Position numbers and translations under genes: made by a program
Notes under the pieces: generated by a model
What the model was told of the DNA's origin: nothing
Database searches by the model: none
Seen by the model: only the letters and a program-made list of their open reading frames with translations
Shown here: piece after piece, positions 1 through 6,708 of the stretch
Layout: each line of letters opens with the position of its first letter
Numbering within the stretch: position 1 is the first letter of the stretch
Source of the DNA: Serpens sp964410065
GTDB lineage: Bacteria; Pseudomonadota; Gammaproteobacteria; Pseudomonadales; Pseudomonadaceae
Direction of reading: 5' to 3'
NCBI GenBank assembly: GCA_964410065.1
Contig: CAYPFO010000053.1
Location: forward strand, 1-26,300
DNA length: 26,300 bases

Positions 1-2
1 GA

Positions 3-208
3 CACTCATCGAAGCCGGCAGCTTGCGAACCGTGGATGTCGCTTTGTACATCCACCGTGCTCCGCTCGGTGGATCGATGAAGCGCGATCCACCCTACGAC
101 AGCTCCGGCACTCATCGAAGTCGGCAGCCTGCGAACCGGGTGGATGTCGCTTTTTTACATCCACCGTGTCCGCTCGCTGGATCAATGAAGCGCGATCGAA
201 GTCGGCAG
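3..208. repeat. Tandem intergenic repeat, two hairpin-bearing units plus a partial third
   Basis: Unit 1 (3-108) and unit 2 (from 109) align with a period of about 106 bases. Both begin with CACTCATCGAAG, and a third partial start (ATCGAAGTCGGCAG, 195-208) follows. Unit 1 holds two perfect hairpins: GTGGATGT/ACATCCAC (32-55) and GGTGGATC/GATCCACC (68-93). Unit 2 keeps the first as GGTGGATGT/ACATCCACC (139-165), but its second is decayed (about 177-200). The motif ending ATCCACCCTACG resembles intergenic repeats common in several Pseudomonas genomes (from memory). An open frame runs through it into the downstream gene, but the low-complexity translation argues against coding. Confidence 0.8.
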
Positions 209-286
209 TGCTGCTCTAGGCTGCTGAGAGGGGAAGGTCTCCATGCATTCTTCTCTTTCTCATGGCCTGTCAAAAAAGGAACGCTC

Positions 287-1111
287 ATGTCACTGCACGG
301 CAAAACCCTGTTCATCACTGGCGCCAGTCGTGGCATCGGCCGCGAAATTGCCCTGCGCGCCGCGCGGGACGGCGCCAATATCGTCATCGGCGCCAAGAGC
401 GACCAGCCCCACCCCAAGCTGGCCGGGACTATCCATTCAGTGGCCGCGGAGGTCGAAGCGGCCGGCGGCCAGGCGTTGGCCCTGCAGCTGGATGTACGCG
501 ACGAAAGCGCCGTCAAGGCCGCCATGGCCCAAGCGGCTGAGCGTTTTGGTGGCATCGACGCGCTGATCAACAACGCCGGGGCCATTCGCCTGCAAGGTGT
601 CGAACACCTGGAACCCAAGCGCTACGACCTGATGTTCCAGATCAACACCCGTGCGGTGATGGTCTGCAGCCAGGCCGCCCTGCCCTATCTGAAGCAGAGC
701 GCGAACGGGCACATTCTCAGCCTGTCCCCGCCGCTTAATCTCGACCCCAAGTGGTTCGCTCAATACGGCCCATACACCACGACCAAGTACGGCATGAGCA
801 TGCTGACCCTGGGCATGAGCGAGGAATTCAAGAAGTACGCCATCAGCGTCAACGCGCTGTGGCCGCGCACGGTGATCGCCACCGCAGCCATCGAATATGA
901 ACTGGGCGGCCCGCAGGTCTTCAAGCAGGCCCGTACGCCGGCCATCATGGCTGATGCCGCCCATGCGATCCTGAGCAGCCAGGAGCGCAGCCTGACCGGG
1001 CGGCTACTGATTGATGAAGACATTTTGCGGGAACGAGGCGTCGAGGATTTCGAGCAGTACCGCTACGACCCCAACGGCGGGCCGCTGATGCCGGACCTGT
1101 ACCTGGAGTGA
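287..1111 (+). CDS. Short-chain dehydrogenase/reductase, HSDL2-like NAD(P)-dependent oxidoreductase
   Basis: A 274-residue classical SDR with a Rossmann fold. The cofactor motif TGASRGIG is at residues 11-18 and NNAG at 95-98. The catalytic Tyr and Lys are in YTTTK (Y163, K167), with serines in the SLSPPLNL stretch just before. The SPPLNL...YTTTKYGMSM block is characteristic of hydroxysteroid dehydrogenase-like protein 2 (HSDL2). The animal SCP2 lipid-binding tail is absent, as is usual in bacteria. The substrate is unknown; a lipid or fatty-acid-derived alcohol/ketone is a family-level guess. The start is set at ATG 287, preceded by AAAAAAGGA. The frame is open upstream to base 23, but that part translates a DNA repeat. 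It is convergent with the chemoreceptor gene, and its stop codon sits inside a perfect hairpin. It appears to be monocistronic. Confidence 0.88.
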   Translation: MSLHGKTLFITGASRGIGREIALRAARDGANIVIGAKSDQPHPKLAGTIHSVAAEVEAAGGQALALQLDVRDESAVKAAMAQAAERFGGIDALINNAGAIRLQGVEHLEPKRYDLMFQINTRAVMVCSQAALPYLKQSANGHILSLSPPLNLDPKWFAQYGPYTTTKYGMSMLTLGMSEEFKKYAISVNALWPRTVIATAAIEYELGGPQVFKQARTPAIMADAAHAILSSQERSLTGRLLIDEDILRERGVEDFEQYRYDPNGGPLMPDLYLE

Positions 1112-1140
1112 TCGAAGCCGGTTGCACCGGCTTCGATCAC
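1108..1140 (+). terminator. Perfect 14-bp hairpin overlapping the SDR stop codon
   Basis: GTGATCGAAGCCGG (1108-1121) pairs perfectly with CCGGCTTCGATCAC (1127-1140) around the loop TTGCA. The TGA stop of the SDR gene (1109-1111) is part of the left arm. No clear T-run follows, so it may act as an RNA 3' end stabiliser or bidirectional terminator between convergent genes. Confidence 0.6.
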
Positions 1141-1141
1141 A

Positions 1142-1166
1142 AGCGGAGGGGAGTCTCCCTTCCGCT
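1142..1166. terminator. Second hairpin between convergent SDR and chemoreceptor genes
   Basis: AGCGGAGGGGA (1142-1152) pairs with TCCCTTCCGCT (1156-1166), with one G-T wobble and a 3-base loop. It lies 5 bases downstream of the chemoreceptor stop. On the plus strand it is followed by GGTTTTA. It probably serves as a terminator in either direction together with the adjacent hairpin. Confidence 0.5.
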
Positions 1167-1170
1167 GGTT

Positions 1171-2856
1171 TTAGACGCGGAACTGTCCGACCAGGCGCTT
1201 GAGGTGTTCCGCCAGGCTGTTCAGCTCACGGGCGGTCTGAGCGCCCTGCACGGCGTCATCCGCCACACCGTCCACAATCCCGGCAATCTGGTGCACGCTA
1301 CGGTTGATCTCCTCAGCCACGGCGGTTTGCTCTTCCGCAGCGCTGGCGATCTGCGCGTTCATCGAGTTGATGGTGCCGATCAAGGTCGAGATGGTATTGA
1401 GCGCTTCGCCGGCCAGGTTGGATTGCTCGCGGGTGCTTTCGCCTCGCGAGGTCACGCGCTGCATGGTGCTGACCGACTGGGCCGTGGTGTTTTGCAGACG
1501 GTCGATCATGCTCTGGATCTCACCGGTGCTTTGCTGAGTACGACTGGCCAGCGCACGTACCTCGTCGGCCACCACCGCAAAGCCACGCCCCGCTTCACCG
1601 GCCCGCGCTGCCTCGATGGCGGCGTTGAGCGCCAGCAGATTGGTCTGCTCGGCAATGGCACGAATGACCTCCAGCACACCGACGATGCCCTGCACATCCA
1701 CGCGCAGGCTTTCCAGGGATTCGCTACTACCACTCACCTCGGTGACCAGGTCATGGATATGCGAAATGCTCAGGCTAACGACCTTCTGAGCCGACTGGCC
1801 CTGCTCGTCTGTTTGCCGTGCGGCTTCGGCGGCGCGCTGGGCGCTCTGGGCGACTTCCTGAGCCGCGGCGGACATTTCGTTGATGGCAGTGGCGACTTGG
1901 TCGGTCTCATGGCGCTGACCTGTCATCGCTTGCTCGGAACGCTGTGCCTGATTTGCCACCTCGCCCACCAGCCCCGTCAATTGGCCAGTGGTCGTCATCA
2001 CCTGCTTCACCAAGGTGTGGATTTTCTCGACGAACCCGTTGAACGAACGCGCCAGCTCGCCCAGTTCGTCCTGACCGGAAACAGGGAGTCGATGGGTCAG
2101 ATCGCCATCGCCTGCGGCCATGTCGTCGAGATTGCGCTTGATCAACATCAGCGGACGCAGGATTGAACGCGTCAGCGGCACCGTGATGGCAGCAATCAAG
2201 ACCAGCAACCCAACGGTCGAACCCAGCATGACCAGCAGCAGGTTATCGATATGCTGTTCGAACACGGCCCGGGCATTGGCGACATCCAGTTCAAGGCCGT
2301 CGAGGTTCAATGCGGTACCGAATACCATGTCCCACTTCGGCAAATACATCGAGTAGCCGATCTTCGGTACCAACACCCGCTCGGCACCCAGCACGAAGGA
2401 GTAATTCACATAGTGGCTGCGATCCATCCCCGCCCTGACCAGTTCGCGGATCGGATAGCCACCCGTGGCATCCTGAAAGTTGTAGAAACTCTCGCCAATC
2501 TTGTCTTCTGTGTTGCCCTGGAACAGGCGAAGGGTCTTGCTATCGTAACCCCAGAAATATCCTTCCTTGCCATAGATCAGCTTCTTCAGCTGGTTCACCG
2601 CTTCGGCCCGGGCATTCAGGTCGTTTGCTGCTGAGGCCTGATAGATCGGTTCGATCATCACATAGGCCATCTCCACGTAATGCTGGAGTTCGGCTCGGCG
2701 GTCTTTTTGCAGGTTTTCACGGGTTTGTGCTTCCTGCTGATCAGCCAGTTGCTCCAGCATCACGACGGAAACAGCACTCAACATGATTGCCAGTAATAAA
2801 ATCGGCCCCAAGGCCAACAGCAGTAGTTTTGATCGTAAACGCAGCAGTGACAGCAT
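1171..2856 (-). CDS. Methyl-accepting chemotaxis protein with a single Cache (sCache_2-like) sensor
   Basis: A 561-residue transmembrane chemoreceptor. TM1 lies at about residues 10-34. A periplasmic domain at about 40-200 carries the sCache_2-like stretch GKEGYFWGYD...FYNFQDATGGYP. TM2 is at about 205-227, HAMP at about 228-281, and a coiled-coil signalling domain extends to the end. The highly conserved kinase-contact hairpin tip (EQTNLLALNAAIEAARAGE...GRGFAVVADEVR) is at about 403-434. It should bind a small ligand in the periplasm and control CheA through CheW; the ligand cannot be read from sequence, though sCache_2 domains often bind small organic acids. There is no C-terminal CheR-tethering pentapeptide (it ends VGQFRV). 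Start ATG 2856 is preceded by TTAGGAA. A FliA-like promoter lies upstream. Confidence 0.93.
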   Translation of the reverse strand: MLSLLRLRSKLLLLALGPILLLAIMLSAVSVVMLEQLADQQEAQTRENLQKDRRAELQHYVEMAYVMIEPIYQASAANDLNARAEAVNQLKKLIYGKEGYFWGYDSKTLRLFQGNTEDKIGESFYNFQDATGGYPIRELVRAGMDRSHYVNYSFVLGAERVLVPKIGYSMYLPKWDMVFGTALNLDGLELDVANARAVFEQHIDNLLLVMLGSTVGLLVLIAAITVPLTRSILRPLMLIKRNLDDMAAGDGDLTHRLPVSGQDELGELARSFNGFVEKIHTLVKQVMTTTGQLTGLVGEVANQAQRSEQAMTGQRHETDQVATAINEMSAAAQEVAQSAQRAAEAARQTDEQGQSAQKVVSLSISHIHDLVTEVSGSSESLESLRVDVQGIVGVLEVIRAIAEQTNLLALNAAIEAARAGEAGRGFAVVADEVRALASRTQQSTGEIQSMIDRLQNTTAQSVSTMQRVTSRGESTREQSNLAGEALNTISTLIGTINSMNAQIASAAEEQTAVAEEINRSVHQIAGIVDGVADDAVQGAQTARELNSLAEHLKRLVGQFRV

Positions 2857-2922
2857 GTTTCATTTCCTAAGAGTGCAATTTTGTTTTCTCGCCGCTCCGC
2901 GACGAATTTAAGCCTCTCTCGG

Positions 2923-2949
2923 TTATCGGCCAGATTTGCTAGAACTCGA
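2923..2949 (-). promoter_or_regulatory. FliA (sigma-28)-type promoter of the sCache chemoreceptor
   Basis: Read on the minus strand, a perfect GCCGATAA -10 element (2930-2923) is preceded after 11 bases by TCGAGTTC, a partial match to the TAAAGTTT -35 consensus. The -10 is 66 bases before the ATG. FliA promoters commonly drive chemoreceptor genes in Pseudomonas. Confidence 0.65.
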
Positions 2950-3010
2950 CCAAAATTTGCTCGCGCAGCTTCAGGCTGTACTCGCGTGAAATCCGGACCC
3001 GCCTAAACGA

Positions 3011-3036
3011 CAAAACCCCGCCGGAGCGGGGTTTTG
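3011..3036 (-). terminator. Intrinsic terminator after fadD1
   Basis: CAAAACCCCGC (3011-3021) and GCGGGGTTTTG (3026-3036) form a perfect 11-bp stem with a 4-base loop. It starts 15 bases past the fadD1 stop. The A/T ends of the arms supply T-rich tails in both orientations, so it may also insulate against readthrough on the plus strand. Confidence 0.85.
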
Positions 3037-3051
3037 TTGTCTTCGCCGGCG

Positions 3052-4740
3052 TTACGCCGTGGCGACTTTTTTCATTTCTTCATCACGCAGTTCGCGGCGC
3101 AAGATCTTGCCAACGTTGGTCATCGGCAGGCTGTCGCGGAATTCGACCTGCTTGGGCCGCTTGTAACCGGTGAGGTTGTCGTGCATGTGCTGCATGACTT
3201 GCTCCTTGGTCAGGCTGGCACCCGGCTTGACCACCACAAAGACCTTGATCGCCTCGCCGGCACGCTCATCCGGCACGCCAATCGCGGCGCACTGCAGCAC
3301 ACCCGGCAAGGTTGCCAGAACGTCTTCCAGCTCATTCGGATAGACGTTGAAGCCGGACACCAGAATCATGTCCTTCTTGCGGTCCACGATGCGGATAAAG
3401 CCGTCGGGTTGAATGATGGCGATATCACCAGTCTGCAGCCAGCCATCGGCGCTGAGCACTTCATCGGTGGCTTCTTGACGCTGCCAGTAGCCTTTCATCA
3501 CTTGCGGGCCCTTGGCGCAGAGCTCGCCACGCTCGCCAAACGGCAGGTCATTGCCTTCTTCGTCGATGACCTTGCAGCTGGTCGACGGAACCGGAATACC
3601 AATGGTGCCAATCTGGATGTTCTGGATCGGGTTGACCGTGACCACTGGGCTGGTTTCGGTCATGCCGTAACCTTCACAGATAGAGCAGCCGGTGACTTCT
3701 TTCCAACGCTCTGCCGTGGCCAGCTGCAGGGCCATGCCACCGGACAGGGTCAGTTTCAGGCCGGAGAAATCCAGCCGGCGGAACGCCTCGTTGTTGCACA
3801 AGGCAACAAACAGGGTATTGAGACCCACAAAGGCGGTGAACTTGAAGTTACCCAGGTCCTTGATCATCGCCGGCAGGTCGCGCGGGTTAGTGATCAGCAC
3901 GTTATGGTTACCGGTCAGCAGCATCATCATGCAGTGCACGGTAAACGCGTAGATATGGTAGAGCGGCAACGGGGCGATGAGAATTTCACTGCCTTCATTG
4001 AGCGTGGCGCCCATCAGCGCCTTGCACTGCAGCATGTTGGCAATCAGGTTGCGATGGGTGAGCATCGCGCCCTTGGCGACGCCCGTGGTGCCGCCGGTGT
4101 ACTGCAACACGGCAATGTCGTTGGCCGCCGGCGAGGCTTCATTGACTGGCTTGCCGCGCCCCTTGGCCAGGGCATCGGTGAGCTTGATGGCCTGGGGCAG
4201 GCTGTAGGCCGGCACCATCTTCTTGACGTACTTGACCACGCTGTTGACCAGCAGGCGCTTGAGGGGCGGCAGCATGTCGCCCACTTCGGTGACGATGACG
4301 TGCTTGACGCCCGTCTTGGGCAGTACCGCCTCCGCCAGGTGGGCCATGTTGGCCAGGCAGACCAGCGCCTTGGCACCCGAGTCGTTGAACTGATGCTCCA
4401 TCTCGCGGGTCGTGTACAGCGGATTGGTATTCACCACGATCAGCCCGGCGCGCATGGCGCCGAACACCACCACCGGGTACTGCAGGACGTTGGGCAATTG
4501 AACGGCGATACGATCACCCGGTTGCAGGTCGGTATGCTGCTGCAGCCAGGCGGCGAAGTGACCGGAGAGTTCATATAACTCACCGTAAGTAAGGGTCTTG
4601 CCCAGGTTGCTGAAAGCGGGCTTGTCGGCAAAGCGTTGGCAGGACTCTTTCAATACCGCCTGAATATTCGGGTATTCATCGGCATTGATGTCAGCAGGAA
4701 TACCTACTGGATATTTGTCCTTCCAGAAATTTTCGGTCAT
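3052..4740 (-). CDS. fadD1: Long-chain fatty acid-CoA ligase, FadD1 type
   Basis: A 562-residue acyl-CoA synthetase of the AMP-binding superfamily. It forms fatty acyl-AMP and then acyl-CoA at the inner membrane and feeds beta-oxidation. The ATP/AMP P-loop YTGGTTGVAKG is at residues 214-224 and EGYGMTET at 356-363. The ribose-binding Asp is in GWLQTGD (433-439). The fatty-acid/adenylation signature is DRKKDMILVSGFNVYPNE (453-470), and the C-terminal catalytic Lys is in NVGKILRREL (K545). By recall, the N-terminus and whole sequence are closer to P. aeruginosa FadD1 than to FadD2. The start has a strong AGGAG. It is divergent from the hydrolase-phaJ1 operon. The FadD2 paralogue expected next door in related species is not present here. 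Confidence 0.93.
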   Translation of the reverse strand: MTENFWKDKYPVGIPADINADEYPNIQAVLKESCQRFADKPAFSNLGKTLTYGELYELSGHFAAWLQQHTDLQPGDRIAVQLPNVLQYPVVVFGAMRAGLIVVNTNPLYTTREMEHQFNDSGAKALVCLANMAHLAEAVLPKTGVKHVIVTEVGDMLPPLKRLLVNSVVKYVKKMVPAYSLPQAIKLTDALAKGRGKPVNEASPAANDIAVLQYTGGTTGVAKGAMLTHRNLIANMLQCKALMGATLNEGSEILIAPLPLYHIYAFTVHCMMMLLTGNHNVLITNPRDLPAMIKDLGNFKFTAFVGLNTLFVALCNNEAFRRLDFSGLKLTLSGGMALQLATAERWKEVTGCSICEGYGMTETSPVVTVNPIQNIQIGTIGIPVPSTSCKVIDEEGNDLPFGERGELCAKGPQVMKGYWQRQEATDEVLSADGWLQTGDIAIIQPDGFIRIVDRKKDMILVSGFNVYPNELEDVLATLPGVLQCAAIGVPDERAGEAIKVFVVVKPGASLTKEQVMQHMHDNLTGYKRPKQVEFRDSLPMTNVGKILRRELRDEEMKKVATA

Positions 4741-4929
4741 GGAAGCCCACTCCTAAGCTCAGCTTATCTTCACCGTCTGATGACGGTTGTCGGTTGTCTT
4801 GTTGTATGTGGTTCAGAGCCCGTCATGGGCCACAAAGCGGGCCGAGATTAGCAGTTTTGCCAAGCGCCATCCACAGCAAATATGGCAACTTGAGTCACCC
4901 ACAAGACTAAAAACTGACTTGCGGTCACA

Positions 4930-4949
4930 ATTAGAGTCTTAACACTAAT
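4930..4949. promoter_or_regulatory. Candidate operator palindrome upstream of the hydrolase gene
   Basis: ATTAGAGT-CTTA-ACACTAAT is an inverted repeat with 8-base arms and one A/A mismatch. It lies 22 bases upstream of the candidate -35 hexamer of the hydrolase promoter and 190 bases upstream of fadD1. The size suits a dimeric regulator, but no known regulator consensus is recognised. Confidence 0.35.
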
Positions 4950-4970
4950 CCACCTTGCTCGCGCCTGTCG

Positions 4971-4999
4971 TTCAGCACCCAGTCTGCCATATGCATAAT
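4971..4999 (+). promoter_or_regulatory. Candidate sigma-70 promoter for the hydrolase-phaJ1 operon
   Basis: TTCAGC, a 17-base spacer, then CATAAT (4994-4999). The -10 matches the consensus at five of six positions, while the -35 is weak. The -10 ends 100 bases before the hydrolase start. Confidence 0.4.
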
Positions 5000-5099
5000 T
5001 CGCAGAGAGAGAGAACTGCGTTGGCATGCATTCGACGTCTCGGCTGGGAACATCCTGGGAGCGGCTCTACAATGCAGCCATTGTTCATAGGGATTCATC

Positions 5100-6053
5100 A
5101 TGCACCTGCAGACCTTTACGCTGACCGCCAGCGACGACGTTCCCGTGCATGTGAACCACTGGAGTTGTGGGGCAGCGCCCCGCGCCGTAGTGCTGCTTGC
5201 CCACGGGATGGGCGAACACAGTGGCCGCTATGCAGATTTTGGTCAGGCACTGGCGCAAAGCGGCATCGATCTTTACGCGCTCGATCAGCGCGGCCATGGG
5301 CTGACAGCCCAGCAGGGTATTCTCGGCCATTTCGCCAACCACAATGGCTGGCAGCGGGTACAGGATGACCTGCACGAACTGCGACAGTTGCTTCAGCAGC
5401 GGCACCCGCAAGCTCCGCTTTTTCTGTTCGGACACAGCATGGGCAGTTATATCGCTCAGGCTTACTTGCTCAAACACAGCACGGGGATTCATGGGGCCGT
5501 ACTGTCCGGCTCCAATTACCAGCCCGTGTCGCTGTACCGCGCAGCCCGGCTGGTTGCACGCTTCGAACGCTGGCGCCAGGGGCCGCTCGGGCGCAGCGCA
5601 TTGATCGAGTGGCTGTCTTTCGGCTCGTTCAACAAGGCGTTCAAACCCAACCGCACCCCGTTCGACTGGCTAAGCCGTGACGCAGCGCAGGTGGACGCTT
5701 ATATTGCCGACCCCCTGTGCGGCTTTCGCTGCACCAATCAGTTATGGATCGACCTGCTTGGGGGCTTGCAAGACATTACGCCCATCGCCCATCTGTCTCG
5801 CATCGATGCCCAGTTGCCCATGCTGGTCATCGGCGGTGAATGTGATCCGGTCAGTGCCGGCAAGCGTCAGAAGGATCTTGCCTGTGCATTGCGCCATGCC
5901 GGCCTGCAGCACGTACAGCTCAATCTGTATCCCGACGCCCGCCACGAGTTGCTGCATGAAACCAATCGCGCGGACGTCACCCTCTTCATGATCGACTGGC
6001 TGAACCGGACCCTGGCCGCCAGCCGTTCCCATCCAACCAAGGAGACCGCATGA
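5100..6053 (+). CDS. Alpha/beta hydrolase, serine aminopeptidase S33 / monoacylglycerol lipase-lysophospholipase family
   Basis: A 317-residue alpha/beta hydrolase. The oxyanion strand is LAHGMGEHSGRY (residues 33-44), followed by LDQRGHG (61-67). The nucleophile elbow is GHSMG with Ser113. The acid is probably Asp249 (GGECDPVS) and the catalytic His is H282 (ARHELLHE). HGMGEHSGRY and LDQRGHG are typical of PldB/monoacylglycerol-lipase-like enzymes that release fatty acids from mono- or lysolipids. No signal peptide is visible, so the product is cytoplasmic. It overlaps phaJ1 by four bases (ATGA), implying translational coupling, and it faces fadD1. A role supplying acyl chains to the FadD-PhaJ route is inference. 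The start is preceded by a modest AGGGA. Confidence 0.88.
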   Translation: MHLQTFTLTASDDVPVHVNHWSCGAAPRAVVLLAHGMGEHSGRYADFGQALAQSGIDLYALDQRGHGLTAQQGILGHFANHNGWQRVQDDLHELRQLLQQRHPQAPLFLFGHSMGSYIAQAYLLKHSTGIHGAVLSGSNYQPVSLYRAARLVARFERWRQGPLGRSALIEWLSFGSFNKAFKPNRTPFDWLSRDAAQVDAYIADPLCGFRCTNQLWIDLLGGLQDITPIAHLSRIDAQLPMLVIGGECDPVSAGKRQKDLACALRHAGLQHVQLNLYPDARHELLHETNRADVTLFMIDWLNRTLAASRSHPTKETA

Positions 6054-6520
6054 CCCAACTCACCAATACGCCTTATGAAGCTCTCGAAGTTGGTCAAAAG
6101 GCCACCTATAGCAAGACAGTCGGCGAACGCGACATTCAGCTCTTCGCCGCCATGTCCGGAGACCACAATCCCGTGCACCTGGATGCCGAGTTCGCTGCCG
6201 GTACGATCTTCAAGGAGCGTATCGCCCATGGCATGTTCAGCGGAGCGCTGATCAGCGCCGCCGTGGCCTGCACCCTGCCCGGCCCAGGCACTATCTACCT
6301 CGGCCAGACGATGAAGTTCACCCGCCCGGTGAAGTTCGGCGACACCCTGACCGTGCGCCTGGAAATCCTCGAAAAGCTGCCGAAGTTCCGCGTACGCATC
6401 GCGACCCAGGTGGTCAATCAGAACGATGACATCGTGGTCGATGGCGAAGCGGAAATCCTCGCTCCGCGTAGCCAGCAAACGGTCACACTGCCCCAACTGC
6501 CGCCCATCAGCATCGGCTGA
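6050..6520 (+). CDS. phaJ1: (R)-specific enoyl-CoA hydratase, MaoC/hotdog family, PhaJ1 type
   Basis: A 156-residue single-hotdog hydratase. The MaoC hydratase signature has the catalytic Asp38 and His43 (SGDHNPVHLD), followed by FKERIAHGM and PGPGTIYLGQ...FTRPV. The length and the ending LPPISIG match the PhaJ1 (PA3302-like) subgroup as I recall it. It hydrates trans-2-enoyl-CoA from beta-oxidation to (R)-3-hydroxyacyl-CoA, a precursor for polyhydroxyalkanoate and related products. It is translationally coupled to the hydrolase upstream (ATGA overlap). The pairing of phaJ1 with a fadD gene fits a fatty-acid use module. The subgroup name is less certain than the enzyme family. Confidence 0.9.
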   Translation: MTQLTNTPYEALEVGQKATYSKTVGERDIQLFAAMSGDHNPVHLDAEFAAGTIFKERIAHGMFSGALISAAVACTLPGPGTIYLGQTMKFTRPVKFGDTLTVRLEILEKLPKFRVRIATQVVNQNDDIVVDGEAEILAPRSQQTVTLPQLPPISIG

Positions 6521-6533
6521 TTGCCTCTACCAG

Positions 6534-6573
6534 ATGCCGCTTTTCCAAGGGGAAGCGGCATTGTTGCCGCTTC
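6534..6573 (+). terminator. Terminator region after phaJ1 with two mutually exclusive hairpins
   Basis: ATGCCGCTT (6534-6542) pairs with AAGCGGCAT (6553-6561), extendable by CC/GG and two wobbles. The right arm can instead pair downstream, GAAGCGGCA (6552-6560) with TGCCGCTTC (6565-6573), with a 4-base loop. Only one can form at a time. Weak T-richness follows (TTGTTG after the first hairpin). Confidence 0.6.
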
Positions 6574-6602
6574 TGAAGTTCGCAACGAAACCGATCAACT
6601 TT

Positions 6603-6617
6603 CCTGATTAAATCAGG
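6603..6617. promoter_or_regulatory. Perfect palindrome upstream of pirin
   Basis: CCTGATT-A-AATCAGG is a perfect 15-base inverted repeat around a single base. It ends 14 bases before a TATCAT -10-like hexamer (6632-6637) and about 90 bases before the pirin start. The position around -35 is consistent with an operator, but the regulator is unknown. Confidence 0.4.
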
Positions 6618-6708
6618 GCGTATTTTGCGCTTATCATCAGCTCGATTCCGATAGATCATGTCCTCATTCCCGGCACCCACGCCTGCGAACCCACTGAGGA
6701 CTCCCCCC

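Larger units (their letters stand above)
4741..5099. promoter_or_regulatory. 359-bp divergent promoter region, fadD1 / hydrolase-phaJ1
   Basis: No gene is supported here. It must hold the promoters of both divergent units. I see an imperfect palindrome at 4930-4949 and a candidate sigma-70 promoter at 4971-4999. GCCC/GGGC repeats lie around 4818-4853, and tandem GGTTGTC motifs around 4785-4798. I looked for a PsrA-type CAAAC...GTTTG operator and found none. Confidence 0.6.

Noticed and set aside
3..208. Possible CRISPR-like repeats
   Set aside because: Only two to three diverged units of about 106 bases, with no unique spacers and no cas genes; the units are hairpin-bearing intergenic repeats.
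23..286. N-terminal extension of the SDR protein
   Set aside because: It translates the DNA repeat (recurring GSMKRD); the family N-terminus and a ribosome-binding site place the start at 287.
1108..2166. Plus-strand open frame opposite the sCache chemoreceptor
   Set aside because: Antisense to conserved HAMP/signalling-domain codons; no ribosome-binding site and no family resemblance.
3034..4578. Long open frame on the plus strand opposite fadD1 (514 codons)
   Set aside because: It is the antisense shadow of a clear, fully motif-bearing fadD gene in high-G+C DNA; its translation has no recognisable family and an abnormal composition rich in His and Gln.
4741..5099. PsrA (fatty-acid regulator) operator
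   Set aside because: Looked for CAAAC...GTTTG inverted repeats; none present in the divergent region.
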